64,000 nt of DNA, taken from positions 558,001 through 622,000 of the forward strand of contig NZ_JBHSAP010000007.1 in assembly GCF_042650125.1 (NCBI RefSeq), in the 5' to 3' direction. The position numbers were made by a program, and so were the translations under genes. This DNA is from Salinithrix halophila. Lineage in GTDB: Bacteria > Bacillota > Bacilli > Thermoactinomycetales > DSM-45169. Positions 51,970 through 59,665 of this stretch are shown in pieces (positions within the stretch are counted from its first letter, which is position 1; each line of letters opens with the position of its first letter). The notes beneath the pieces are model-generated. The model did not search any database, was not told where the DNA came from, and saw nothing but the letters and a program-made list of their open reading frames with translations.

Positions 51970-52362
51970 TTACACCCAAACCTTCATCCGTTCCCGAAGA
52001 TTGCCGGTGTTGAGCTCGAGTTGGGTATGGTCGGGATCGAGAAAATTGATAACCCGGCCTCCACCCCGTTCTTCCGGCCCTCGGACAATGGGGACACGGC
52101 AAGTATGGAGACGGTGGACGGCTCTGTCAAAGTCCTCTTCATCGATGGTGAAGGCCACGTGATCGACACCCAAAGAGGACTCTGCTAACGATTTCTCCCC
52201 TTTTTTCTCTACGAGACAGACCCACGCCTCTCCCCACTCCAGGTAAGCGTCGGTCCGACCCCGATGGACAAGCTCCATCTGAAGAATATCCTGATAGAAA
52301 GCAAGGGATTCCTCCAAATGGGAAACTCGGATCGTTACATGGTTAAAGCCCGTCACCCTCAC
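51970..52362 (-). CDS. VOC family protein, FosB-like
   Basis: A 130-residue metal-dependent VOC enzyme. The metal ligands expected from the fosfomycin thiol transferases are present: His8 in F-N-H-V-T, His68 in V-D-H-V-A-F and Glu116 in L-E-L-N-T-G. The end N-L-R-E-R-M is close to the FosB tail. Bacillus FosB adds bacillithiol or cysteine to fosfomycin; whether this copy does so cannot be said from sequence, and a related glyoxalase-type reaction is possible. It shares the bidirectional terminator. DUF3891 lies just upstream on the same strand. Confidence 0.78.
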   Translation of the reverse strand: MRVTGFNHVTIRVSHLEESLAFYQDILQMELVHRGRTDAYLEWGEAWVCLVEKKGEKSLAESSLGVDHVAFTIDEEDFDRAVHRLHTCRVPIVRGPEERGGGRVINFLDPDHTQLELNTGNLRERMKVWV

Positions 52363-52385
52363 AGAATCTCCCCTTTTCTACTGGA

Positions 52386-53084
52386 TTATCCCGCTTTCAC
52401 CACTACTCTGTGCTCCCCTTTCCCTTCAGGCTGACCACTGTGATCCACCTGGCAAAAGGGAATACGTATAGTAAAGGAGCCTCGGATCAAGCCCTCCTTC
52501 ATACGAAGAGTCCCTTCATCCTCCCACTCGGGCAGGAGCTTCCCTTCCTGATACCGGATCCCTTCTTGGTACCATGGATGAACATTCCGCCCAGGAGGGT
52601 TCAGACAGACGAAAAGGGACAAGTCGTCGCACAAACGCAGGAAATCCCAGTCTTTCTCAAGAGTTTCTCTTTCCCTTTCCGTCATCCTCTCTTTCAACCG
52701 CTCCCGTCGCCTTTTTTCCTCTTCCAGAAAACGAAGCTCCAAAGGGTCGGACGTCCCTTTGAAAAAGGAAGCGTAATGGATACTGCACAGGCATCCGGCA
52801 TAGGAATCCATCGCTTCCACCCGGTCTATCCCATGCCGGTATGCAGTCAGCTTCTCCGCCATCGGGAAATCCACGAAGGAATAGGGCTTCCCCGTTTTCG
52901 GATGGAGCCGCCGCACCTCGCCGTCCAGTTCCTCCCACCCCACATCATGGTAACGAACCGCCGTCCGCAGAGAGGGGCCCGGTCGTCCCCCGTCCACCCA
53001 ATGATCGGCAAAATCGCCGGATATCTGACCGTGGTCATGCTGGCGAATCAGTATAAAACCGGTCTCCGTCTCCTGTACAATCAC
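52386..53084 (-). CDS. DUF3891 family protein
   Basis: A 232-residue protein of the DUF3891 family. It starts V-I-V-Q-E-T-E-T-G-F-I-L-I-R-Q-H-D-H-G, a conserved N-terminal block with two His, and has V-R-Y-H-D-V-G-W near residue 46 and H-Y-A-S-F-F near 104; the His/Asp pattern suggests an HD-like metal site. The start is a GTG just after GGGAGAGGAG; an ATG at 53150 would add 22 residues that look unrelated. Function unknown. Confidence 0.8.
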   Translation of the reverse strand: MIVQETETGFILIRQHDHGQISGDFADHWVDGGRPGPSLRTAVRYHDVGWEELDGEVRRLHPKTGKPYSFVDFPMAEKLTAYRHGIDRVEAMDSYAGCLCSIHYASFFKGTSDPLELRFLEEEKRRRERLKERMTERERETLEKDWDFLRLCDDLSLFVCLNPPGRNVHPWYQEGIRYQEGKLLPEWEDEGTLRMKEGLIRGSFTIRIPFCQVDHSGQPEGKGEHRVVVKAG

Positions 53085-53312
53085 GTTCTCCTCTCCCTTC
53101 TCACCGGATTTAGAAAGCCGGAATCCCCCGGCTGGAGGCTTCTGGTTCATGATTCTCTTCCACGATACCGTATCACGGATTTATACACCAGAATTCCTTG
53201 TTCCACTTTTTGAAAAGGGACAAGCAGAAGTTTAGGCTGGACAAACAAAAACCGGCATCTTACACATACATTTGTGGTGTAGGAACTATGATTGGACCGA
53301 GGAGGAGGTTTT

Positions 53313-53819
53313 ATGTCCCAGCAAGATTTTGAACCGAAAACAACAAATAACCAAGAGACGGCGAACCAGGCGGAAACGAGTAGCCAACAACAGCCCCAGG
53401 ACTACGGCGCTCCGTTCCCCTATGGATACGAATGGGCCCATCCGACGGTAAGCCAGTATGGGTTCGGTTACGATCCCACCCCAAGCCCGTATGGCTTTGG
53501 CCAAAGCCCGGCGGTTGATCCATACGGATACGGTCAGGGCCCGGGAGCCGGCTCGTACAGCTTTGATCAAGACCCGACGACCGCACCACACGACTTCAAC
53601 CAGGACCCCGGGAACTTTCAGGCGTCTTTCCTGCCTGAAGAGGAAGCGGATGCCTCCCAGTACTATCCACCCCCTTATTATCCACCTCCCTATTACCCGC
53701 CCATCTACTATCCCCCTATTTTCCCACCCATCTTTTACCCTCCTTTTTTCCCACCCTTTCGCCGCCCACCGTTCCGCTATCCCCCCCGCTTTCCCCGCCG
53801 TCCCCGCCGTCCCTACTGA
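53313..53819 (+). CDS. Tyr/Pro-rich coat-like protein
   Basis: A 168-residue low-complexity protein. The N-terminal third is Gln/Asn/Glu-rich. The middle has repeats of the type [PV]-[SD]-P-Y-G-[FY]-G-[QY]. The end is a run of P-P-Y-Y, P-P-I-Y-Y and P-P-F units, closed by an Arg-Pro-Arg basic tail. Such Tyr/Pro-rich proteins occur in the spore coat or crust, where Tyr cross-links can form; that role is inferred. The ATG lies after GGAGGAGG at good spacing. A CATA-type motif at 53265 resembles a sporulation -10 box. Confidence 0.75.
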   Translation: MSQQDFEPKTTNNQETANQAETSSQQQPQDYGAPFPYGYEWAHPTVSQYGFGYDPTPSPYGFGQSPAVDPYGYGQGPGAGSYSFDQDPTTAPHDFNQDPGNFQASFLPEEEADASQYYPPPYYPPPYYPPIYYPPIFPPIFYPPFFPPFRRPPFRYPPRFPRRPRRPY

Positions 53820-53846
53820 TCGGATTGGACACTGATACAACAACAA

Positions 53847-53878
53847 AGCCCCCGGAACTCTCCCGGAGGCTCTTTTTT
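53847..53878 (+). terminator. Terminator between the coat-like gene and yfkAB
   Basis: AGCC-cc-CGG and CCG-ga-GGCT pair imperfectly and are followed by CTTTTTTA. It also lies just after the convergent yfkAB gene. Confidence 0.72.
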
Positions 53879-53895
53879 ATTTGCAGTTTTCCCCT

Positions 53896-55032
53896 TTACA
53901 GTCGGATCTTCGCCCGTCTCTCCCGGAAGTTCCAACCGGAATAGTAGGTGTCGGCCACCAGGATGTTGGGACCGGTACAACGGGCTTCCGGACAGAAACA
54001 GTGATATTTCTTGGCGAGTGGGTGGCCTAGCCACCGGTCGAAAATGACGGGGAGAGAATCCGTTTCGATGTTACCCAAGGGTGGAACATCCCCGAAGTCG
54101 GTAACGATTACATCGCCATTAAAGACATTAACGTTCAGTCGATTTCGCCCATCAGGGTCCTGGCGGACAGTGATATTCTCCTCCTGGTGAAGGCGGAGCC
54201 ACAGTTCCCGGTCCTCGATCCGGTCGCTACAGGGGTAGAAAGGCAGTGTTCCAAACAAAATCCAGACCGATGGGTCTCGCTCTTCCACCAAGGTGAGGAT
54301 GGCTTCCCGGAAGGTGTCCAGCGTAACCAGGTTCATCCCCTTGGCGAAATCACTGGGATAAAGAGGGTGTACTTCGTGGCGTCGACACCCCATCGCTGCC
54401 ACGTCCCGGTGCATCTGTCCGATATGGGGCGAAGTGAAGGGGGAAAGCAATGTTTCCGCCGAAACAAAAACTCCGGCAGAGGAGAGGGCCCGGGCATTGT
54501 CCAACATGCGATCAAACAGAGCTTCCGCCGCCTTCGGCGTAACATCCCGCCCGTACTTTTCGAAAGCGATCCGATGGAAATCGGCTGCATCTCGGTAATT
54601 ATACGAGATATGTAAAACGTCCAAGTCCTCCACCCAGCCTTCATACCGGGAGAGAGGAAGGGTGAGATTGGAATTGAGTTGGGTCCGGATCCCTCGTGAA
54701 CGGGCGTAACGGAGGAGAGGTCGAATGGTTTCCTTCACCACCCGTGGGCTAAGGACAGGCTCCCCTCCAGTGATGCTGAGCGTCTGCAGGGTATCCACTT
54801 CGTCCAAGCGGTGAATCAAACGCTCCACCGGAATCGAGACACCCTCCTCTGCCACTAGCATCTCCCCCACGGCACAATGTTCACATCGGAGATTGCACAA
54901 CTGGGTGACGGTAAATTCGACACTGGTCAGCTGATGCTGTCCTGTTTCTTTTCGGATATGCCACGGATCCCAGGGGTCCCATTCAATCGAACCCGGCTTG
55001 TCACCCGCTGTCTTGCTCCCCGCTTCCTTCAC
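53896..55032 (-). CDS. yfkAB: Radical SAM protein YfkAB
   Basis: A 378-residue radical SAM enzyme. The iron-sulfur cluster motif is C-N-L-R-C-E-H-C at about residue 47, and the C-terminal motif C-F-C-P-E-A-R-C (C-x-C-x4-C) marks the YfkAB subfamily. The SAM-binding G-G-E-P follows near residue 92. In Bacillus subtilis yfkA and yfkB form one reading; the reaction is unknown. The start ATG lies in a typical context. It stands alone, divergent from a three-gene decarboxylase unit. Anaerobic or spore-linked use is possible but not shown. Confidence 0.9.
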   Translation of the reverse strand: MKEAGSKTAGDKPGSIEWDPWDPWHIRKETGQHQLTSVEFTVTQLCNLRCEHCAVGEMLVAEEGVSIPVERLIHRLDEVDTLQTLSITGGEPVLSPRVVKETIRPLLRYARSRGIRTQLNSNLTLPLSRYEGWVEDLDVLHISYNYRDAADFHRIAFEKYGRDVTPKAAEALFDRMLDNARALSSAGVFVSAETLLSPFTSPHIGQMHRDVAAMGCRRHEVHPLYPSDFAKGMNLVTLDTFREAILTLVEERDPSVWILFGTLPFYPCSDRIEDRELWLRLHQEENITVRQDPDGRNRLNVNVFNGDVIVTDFGDVPPLGNIETDSLPVIFDRWLGHPLAKKYHCFCPEARCTGPNILVADTYYSGWNFRERRAKIRL

Positions 55033-55262
55033 GGTTCAGCCCCCTTTCTGCAATCAAATCAATGGAAAAGTATAGCGCATCCGCCTCCCTTTCGTCAATG
55101 CAGGGAGGATGAACGTGCGGGTTGGGAATTTCCCCAAAAAAACTTTTGGTAATTGTATACAGATGTTACTTGTTCCGATATAATGGCACTGCACAAAAAA
55201 AATGGCTTCAACAAATTAAGTTGGCCAAAGGAAAGATTTATGCAACCTAAAGGAGGTACGAT

Positions 55263-55598
55263 TTGGAGATGGATGAAAACCAAAAGAAATGTTCGTCTGA
55301 CTATGGATTAATCCAGCCTCTGACCATTCCGCCGGAATCAAAGATTCCCGACCCCTTTCATGGAAATTCCACAGCAGAGGAATACGATCAGTACTTCCGT
55401 CTGGTACGCAACTCCCCCGATCTCGCCAATTGGTCAAAAGCCTGCCTCGGTTTATACGAGAATCACCTTCGGGATTTAGACATGACTAGCCTTGATGAGG
55501 CCGATAAGTATCAGATCCTCAAAGGGTGGATCAACGTTTTCCAAGTGACGCTGGAAAGATGGGTTCAAGGATATGAAATCGAAGAGGAAAGGAGGTAA
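55263..55598 (+). CDS. Hypothetical protein, first gene of the decarboxylase unit
   Basis: A 111-residue soluble helical protein that I do not recognise. It has A-E-E-Y-D-Q-Y-F-R-L-V-R and L-K-G-W-I-N-V-F-Q-V-T-L-E-R-W segments and ends in an acidic tail. The start is TTG six bases after AGGAGG; the ATG six bases later is an alternative. It overlaps nothing and is followed five bases later by the next gene. The three genes to 57704 form a unit, so it may help the decarboxylase; this is inference. Confidence 0.65.
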   Translation: MEMDENQKKCSSDYGLIQPLTIPPESKIPDPFHGNSTAEEYDQYFRLVRNSPDLANWSKACLGLYENHLRDLDMTSLDEADKYQILKGWINVFQVTLERWVQGYEIEEERR

Positions 55599-55602
55599 CA
55601 CC

Positions 55603-56157
55603 ATGGAACAAACCACCACGGCTTCCGTCCCTTCCGTTTACCAACAAGCGGCACTCCGCTGGAAGCAGGGCCACCACGTCTTTCATGTGGTTCTGGTGAC
55701 GATGAATACCATGCTAGAGGCGAGCATGGACGCTTTGAAGCAACGCGATTGGCCCCGGCTGACCGCTTCTCTGGATCGGCTGACCGCCCTTTATAAGGCC
55801 TCTACCTCCACCATGAAATACGCTGCAGACTTTCCTGTCACGCTCTACGAAGAGCTAATCCGCCCGTCCATGATGCCTCCCTTCATCAGCCCAGGCTTCA
55901 GCGGTGAGTTAAATACCGAGCATACGATGATGCTTGAGGGCTTTCAGCATCTTCGTAGCAGGATGAAAGAAGAACTGGGAAATCGGGAGCAATGGCCCAC
56001 TCCTGTGGCAAAATCCTGGACACGCCTGTTATCGGCTCAGGCTTACAGTCGAAAACACCATGCCCTCGTCTGTCAGAAGTTTGTCAAAGATGGTGCCTCG
56101 CTCCTGAAGGATTTTTATGCTAACAAGAAAGAAACAGAGAAGGACGGACTTCAATGA
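55603..56157 (+). CDS. Hypothetical helical protein, second gene of the decarboxylase unit
   Basis: A 184-residue protein, mostly helical, with many His, Met and Trp residues. The pattern H-H-V-F-H-V-V-L near residue 25, L-N-T-E-H-T-M-M-L-E-G-F near 103 and Y-S-R-K-H-H-A-L-V near 148 is reminiscent of a metal- or haem-binding helical bundle, but no family can be named. The ATG follows GGAAAGGAGG at good spacing. Its end overlaps an in-frame ATG of the decarboxylase gene. A joint function with the two neighbours is likely. Confidence 0.65.
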   Translation: MEQTTTASVPSVYQQAALRWKQGHHVFHVVLVTMNTMLEASMDALKQRDWPRLTASLDRLTALYKASTSTMKYAADFPVTLYEELIRPSMMPPFISPGFSGELNTEHTMMLEGFQHLRSRMKEELGNREQWPTPVAKSWTRLLSAQAYSRKHHALVCQKFVKDGASLLKDFYANKKETEKDGLQ

Positions 56158-56174
56158 AAACTGGAGGATCGTCT

Positions 56175-57704
56175 ATGACCGAATTGCAATCACACCCTAT
56201 AAACCTGGGAGACTGGGATCCACACGTCTTTGAAGCACACGGTCAGGAATTGCTACGCATGATTCGCGATCACTTCGAACACATCCGTGACCTGCCTGTT
56301 ACCAGCGACATCTCACCCAAAGAGCTTATCGGTCTCTTTGACAAACCACTACCGGAAAAGCCTGAACCCTTTTCATCCACCCTCGATGAAACATGGTCCA
56401 AGGTCATCCCTCACCTAACCCACTGGAACCATCCGTCCTTTCATGCCTACTTCAGCATCTCGGCGAGCTTCCCTGGGATTCTAGCAGATTTGTTGATATC
56501 TTCTTTGAACGTCAACGCCATGGTCTGGCAATCAGCGCCGGCAGCCTCTGCTCTTGAAACCGTCGTCCTCCGCTGGATGGCGGAGATGATTGGATATCCT
56601 CCTTCTGAAGATGGCGTGCTGATCAACGGAGCGTCTCTCGCCACCTTCTATGCGCTGGCAGCAGCGAGGGACTTACACTCCGACCTAAACGTTCGCACAG
56701 AAGGGTTGACCGGCCGCACGATCCCTCGCCTGCGCCTCTATACCTCGGATCAGGCGCATAGTTCGGTAGATAAAGCGGCCATCGCCCTCGGTATAGGCAC
56801 GCAAAATGTCGTCCGAGTGCCGACAGATGAGAACTACCGACTCATCCCGGCTAAGCTGGAGGAAACCATCCAGTCCGATCTTCAGAGGGGCTACCGTCCG
56901 ATGGCTGTGGTGGCGACTGTCGGGACAACCGCTACAGGCGCAGCAGACCCGGTTACTCCCGTGTCGAACATCTGTCAACGCCATGGGATCTGGCTTCACA
57001 TCGATGCGGCCTACGGTGGATTCTGGAATCTAGTGCCGGAAGTTAGAAAAAATGCCGAAGATCTTAGCCTAGGAGACTCCGTGGTGGTCAACCCTCACAA
57101 GTGTCTCTATACCCCCCTAGAGGTGACGGCACTTTACTGCCGCCGCAAGGATGCCCTTGCCAACACCTTCCGCCTTGTCCCGGAATACCTGCAAACGGTC
57201 AAAAAGGATGGCAGCATCGACTATATGGATTTTTCCTTGCAATTGGGACGGAGCTTTCGCGCCCTAAAACTCTGGTGGGTCATTCGAAGTTTTGGCCGGG
57301 AAGGACTGGCCGACCGGATGCAAGAGAGTCTTCGACTTGCCCGTTGGCTGGCTTCGGAGGTCGACAAACATCCGGATTTCATCTGTCCTGCTACCTCGCC
57401 CTTTGCCCTGGTCTGCCTACGCTATGTGCCACAGTCCATTCAGGCAGCATGGAAACAGGCAACTGAGGAACAGCGAGCTGCTCTCCGCCAATATGTGGAC
57501 CAGCTCAACAAGAAATTGCTGGCACGACTGAACGAGTCCGGATCCACCTTTGCCTCCCATGGGGTCATCCGGGATGGATACATGATACGGATTTCCATTG
57601 GAAACATCCATACCACCGAGGATGACATCCAAAAACTATGGCAGATGCTGCAGGAACTGGGCTCCAAGGTAAGGGAGAACCTGCCTTCCCCACTGGAACA
57701 GTAA
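56175..57704 (+). CDS. Pyridoxal-phosphate-dependent group II decarboxylase
   Basis: A 509-residue fold-type I PLP enzyme of the aromatic L-amino-acid decarboxylase group. The PLP lysine is in V-N-P-H-K-C-L-Y-T-P. Other marks are the N-terminal H-W-N-H-P-S-F-H-A-Y-F substrate segment, D-Q-A-H-S-S-V-D-K-A before the PLP ring, and H-I-D-A-A-Y-G-G-F. These enzymes make amines such as tryptamine, tyramine or phenylethylamine by removing CO2; the substrate here is not known. The start at 56175 is chosen because GGAGG lies seven bases upstream; an ATG at 56154 overlaps the previous stop. Amine use for a natural product is possible. Confidence 0.9.
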   Translation: MTELQSHPINLGDWDPHVFEAHGQELLRMIRDHFEHIRDLPVTSDISPKELIGLFDKPLPEKPEPFSSTLDETWSKVIPHLTHWNHPSFHAYFSISASFPGILADLLISSLNVNAMVWQSAPAASALETVVLRWMAEMIGYPPSEDGVLINGASLATFYALAAARDLHSDLNVRTEGLTGRTIPRLRLYTSDQAHSSVDKAAIALGIGTQNVVRVPTDENYRLIPAKLEETIQSDLQRGYRPMAVVATVGTTATGAADPVTPVSNICQRHGIWLHIDAAYGGFWNLVPEVRKNAEDLSLGDSVVVNPHKCLYTPLEVTALYCRRKDALANTFRLVPEYLQTVKKDGSIDYMDFSLQLGRSFRALKLWWVIRSFGREGLADRMQESLRLARWLASEVDKHPDFICPATSPFALVCLRYVPQSIQAAWKQATEEQRAALRQYVDQLNKKLLARLNESGSTFASHGVIRDGYMIRISIGNIHTTEDDIQKLWQMLQELGSKVRENLPSPLEQ

Positions 57705-57720
57705 CAAAAATTATGGATCA

Positions 57721-57755
57721 CGAAAGGCTCCCGGATCAGACTAGGGAGCCTTTCG
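57721..57755. terminator. Hairpin between the decarboxylase and hmp
   Basis: CGAAAGGCTCCC and GGGAGCCTTTCG form a perfect 12-bp stem with an 11-base loop between convergent genes. A T tail is absent on both sides. Confidence 0.65.
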
Positions 57756-57764
57756 TACGCATTG

Positions 57765-59018
57765 TTATAGGGTTGGTTGCAGGCTCCCACCGACGTTTTT
57801 CGTGTCGTCCAAGGAATGAGACGGGCCGAACATCTCGTAGTGAATCCGCCCTTCGTCCACCCCTTGCTCCTTGAGCACACCGAAGACCACCTTCATGAAA
57901 GGAAGCGGCCCACAGAGGTAACAGTCCGCCTCTTTCCGGGGAAGGATTTGTTCCAACAAAGGGCCGTCAATCCGCCCTTCTTTGTCAAAAGCACCGGTGA
58001 TCCGGTCTTCCTCTGTAGGGGATTCATAAAGGACGAACGAACGGAAAGCGGCATGTTCCTGAGCCAGCCGTTCAATCGGTTTACGCATGGCATGAACCCG
58101 TCCGTTTTTGGCGGCATGAATCCAGGTAATTTCCCGTCGGGAGCCCGTTTGAACAAGGTGGGTAGCCATGCTGAGCAGGGGCGTGAGACCAACACCGCCA
58201 CTGAGAAAGACGAGGGGCCGATCCGTTTCCATATCAAGAACGAAACTGCCAGCCGGTGCGCTCAGATGGAGGTTATCTCCTTCTTCTACATAGTCATGGA
58301 GATAGTTGGAGACTACCCCAGGAGGATGCTTTTCCGATCCTTCTTCCCGTTTGACGGTGATCCGCCACTCGTCCGTACGAGGTGCATCGGAGAGGCTATA
58401 GTGGCGATGGAAGGTATAGGTCTCTCCCGGTATATTCATCCGCACCGTGATGTACTGTCCGGGTAGATACGCAGGTAAAGGGCCCCCGTCTACCGCTTTT
58501 AAATAAAAGGAAGTAATAATCTCGCTTTCTTTCACTTTCCTCGTGACGCGAAAGGGCCGGAAATCCGCCCACCCTCCGGGAAGCTCCACCGCTTCCCGGT
58601 ACATGCCTTCCTCGACTCGGATAAACACCCTGGCGATTTCTTTATAGGCTTCTCCCCACGCCTCCAATACCTCTTCTGTTGCATTTTCACCCAACACCTC
58701 CCTGATCGCCGCCAGCAGATTCTCCCCGACGATGGGATACTGCTCCGGTTTGACCCCGAGGGCCCGATGTTTATGGGCAATCGGTTCTACCGCCGGTAGG
58801 ATCGCTTCCAAACGATCAATATGAGCCGCAGCTGCATAGACGGCATTGGCTAGTGCCTGCTGCTGCTTGCCCTGACGCTGATTGGAACGGTTAAACAAGT
58901 GATGCAACTCGGGATGACGGGAAAACATCCGTTGATAAAAGCAAGAGGTGATCGCCTTGCCGTTTTCCTTCAGTACAGGGGCAGTCCTCTTTACGATTTC
59001 AATCGTTTTCGCATCCAT
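57765..59018 (-). CDS. hmp: Flavohemoprotein (nitric oxide dioxygenase)
   Basis: A 417-residue flavohemoglobin. The N-terminal globin domain (1-140) has the proximal His in A-H-K-H-R-A-L-G-V and the distal F-Y-Q-R-M-F. The FAD/NAD(P)H reductase domain (about 150-400) has R-H-Y-S-L-S-D for FAD and G-G-V-G-L-T-P and C-G-P-L-P-F for NAD(P)H. It turns nitric oxide and O2 into nitrate. The ATG is preceded by GAGGAGG. A TGTGA-N6-TCACA palindrome lies about 63 bases upstream, and the divergent gene encodes a Crp/Fnr-type regulator, which probably controls it. Confidence 0.95.
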   Translation of the reverse strand: MDAKTIEIVKRTAPVLKENGKAITSCFYQRMFSRHPELHHLFNRSNQRQGKQQQALANAVYAAAAHIDRLEAILPAVEPIAHKHRALGVKPEQYPIVGENLLAAIREVLGENATEEVLEAWGEAYKEIARVFIRVEEGMYREAVELPGGWADFRPFRVTRKVKESEIITSFYLKAVDGGPLPAYLPGQYITVRMNIPGETYTFHRHYSLSDAPRTDEWRITVKREEGSEKHPPGVVSNYLHDYVEEGDNLHLSAPAGSFVLDMETDRPLVFLSGGVGLTPLLSMATHLVQTGSRREITWIHAAKNGRVHAMRKPIERLAQEHAAFRSFVLYESPTEEDRITGAFDKEGRIDGPLLEQILPRKEADCYLCGPLPFMKVVFGVLKEQGVDEGRIHYEMFGPSHSLDDTKNVGGSLQPTL

Positions 59019-59080
59019 GGCTCATTCCTCCTCATTGGATCGCTTCCAAGTAAAGGATACAATAGGAGGATAGTCCGACA

Positions 59081-59098
59081 CTGTGACCGAAATCACAG
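59081..59098. promoter_or_regulatory. CRP/FNR-type operator between hmp and its regulator gene
   Basis: CTGTGACCGAAATCACAG is an exact palindrome with arms CTGTGA and TCACAG around six bases. This is the class of site bound by Crp and related regulators. Relative to a candidate -10 box at about 59062 (TATTGT on the minus strand), it sits near -37 to -42 of hmp, an activator position. Confidence 0.78.
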
Positions 59099-59123
59099 CA
59101 CCTATGACAAGGAGATGAACACT

Positions 59124-59633
59124 GTGATCCTGCATCGGGGAGAAATCTTGTTTCGCCAAGGAGAGGAAGGCTATCTCTTTCATCTGAAAAGCGGCCTGTT
59201 CAAGGTGAGCCGCCTGCAACCCGACGGAACTTCTTTCCTTTTTAACCTGTTGGTTCCGGGTGAAACCTTTCCCCACCATTCGCTTTTGACACCGCAACCT
59301 TACTATGCGACAGCGGTCGCTCTCACCACCAGTGAAGTGGAACGGATTCCTGCGGAAGACTGGTATCGGAAACTGGAAGCCTGCCCGGAAAAGTATCGTG
59401 AAGTCGCCCTCTCCCTCCAGTACACTCTCCGAACCGTCCAGCAACGGATCGGGTTTCTGACAGCCCCTTCTTCCAACCGCCTCCGGCTCTTGCGAGAGTG
59501 GCTCCATCATCACTTTTCCTCCAAACCCGTCGAGGACCTCCTCACCCAGGAGGAACTGGGCCAGCTCCTCGGCCTCACCCGGGAAACAGTTAATCGATTG
59601 GTGCGGGAGGAACGACGCGCGTCTTCTTCATAA
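59124..59633 (+). CDS. Short Crp/Fnr-family transcription regulator
   Basis: A 169-residue regulator. Residues about 1-85 form the cyclic-nucleotide-type beta-roll (G-E-I-L-F-R-Q-G-E-E-G), then a dimer helix (about 88-110) and a helix-turn-helix with T-Q-E-E-L-G-Q-L-L-G-L-T-R-E-T-V-N-R near the end. It is shorter than the usual 220 or so; the wing after the recognition helix is nearly absent. The start is a GTG nine bases after AAGGAG; an ATG nine bases upstream lies too close to that site. No Cys cluster for an Fe-S centre is seen. It probably senses NO, a nucleotide or redox state and acts on hmp. Confidence 0.8.
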   Translation: MILHRGEILFRQGEEGYLFHLKSGLFKVSRLQPDGTSFLFNLLVPGETFPHHSLLTPQPYYATAVALTTSEVERIPAEDWYRKLEACPEKYREVALSLQYTLRTVQQRIGFLTAPSSNRLRLLREWLHHHFSSKPVEDLLTQEELGQLLGLTRETVNRLVREERRASSS

Positions 59634-59655
59634 AAAAATGGCCCCTTACGGGACC
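59632..59655 (-). terminator. Terminator of the VOC-DinB gene
   Basis: On the minus strand GGTCCC and GGGGCC pair around GTAA, followed by ATTTTTTTAT, 10 bp after the stop codon. Confidence 0.72.
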
Positions 59656-59665
59656 GCAGTTCAGA

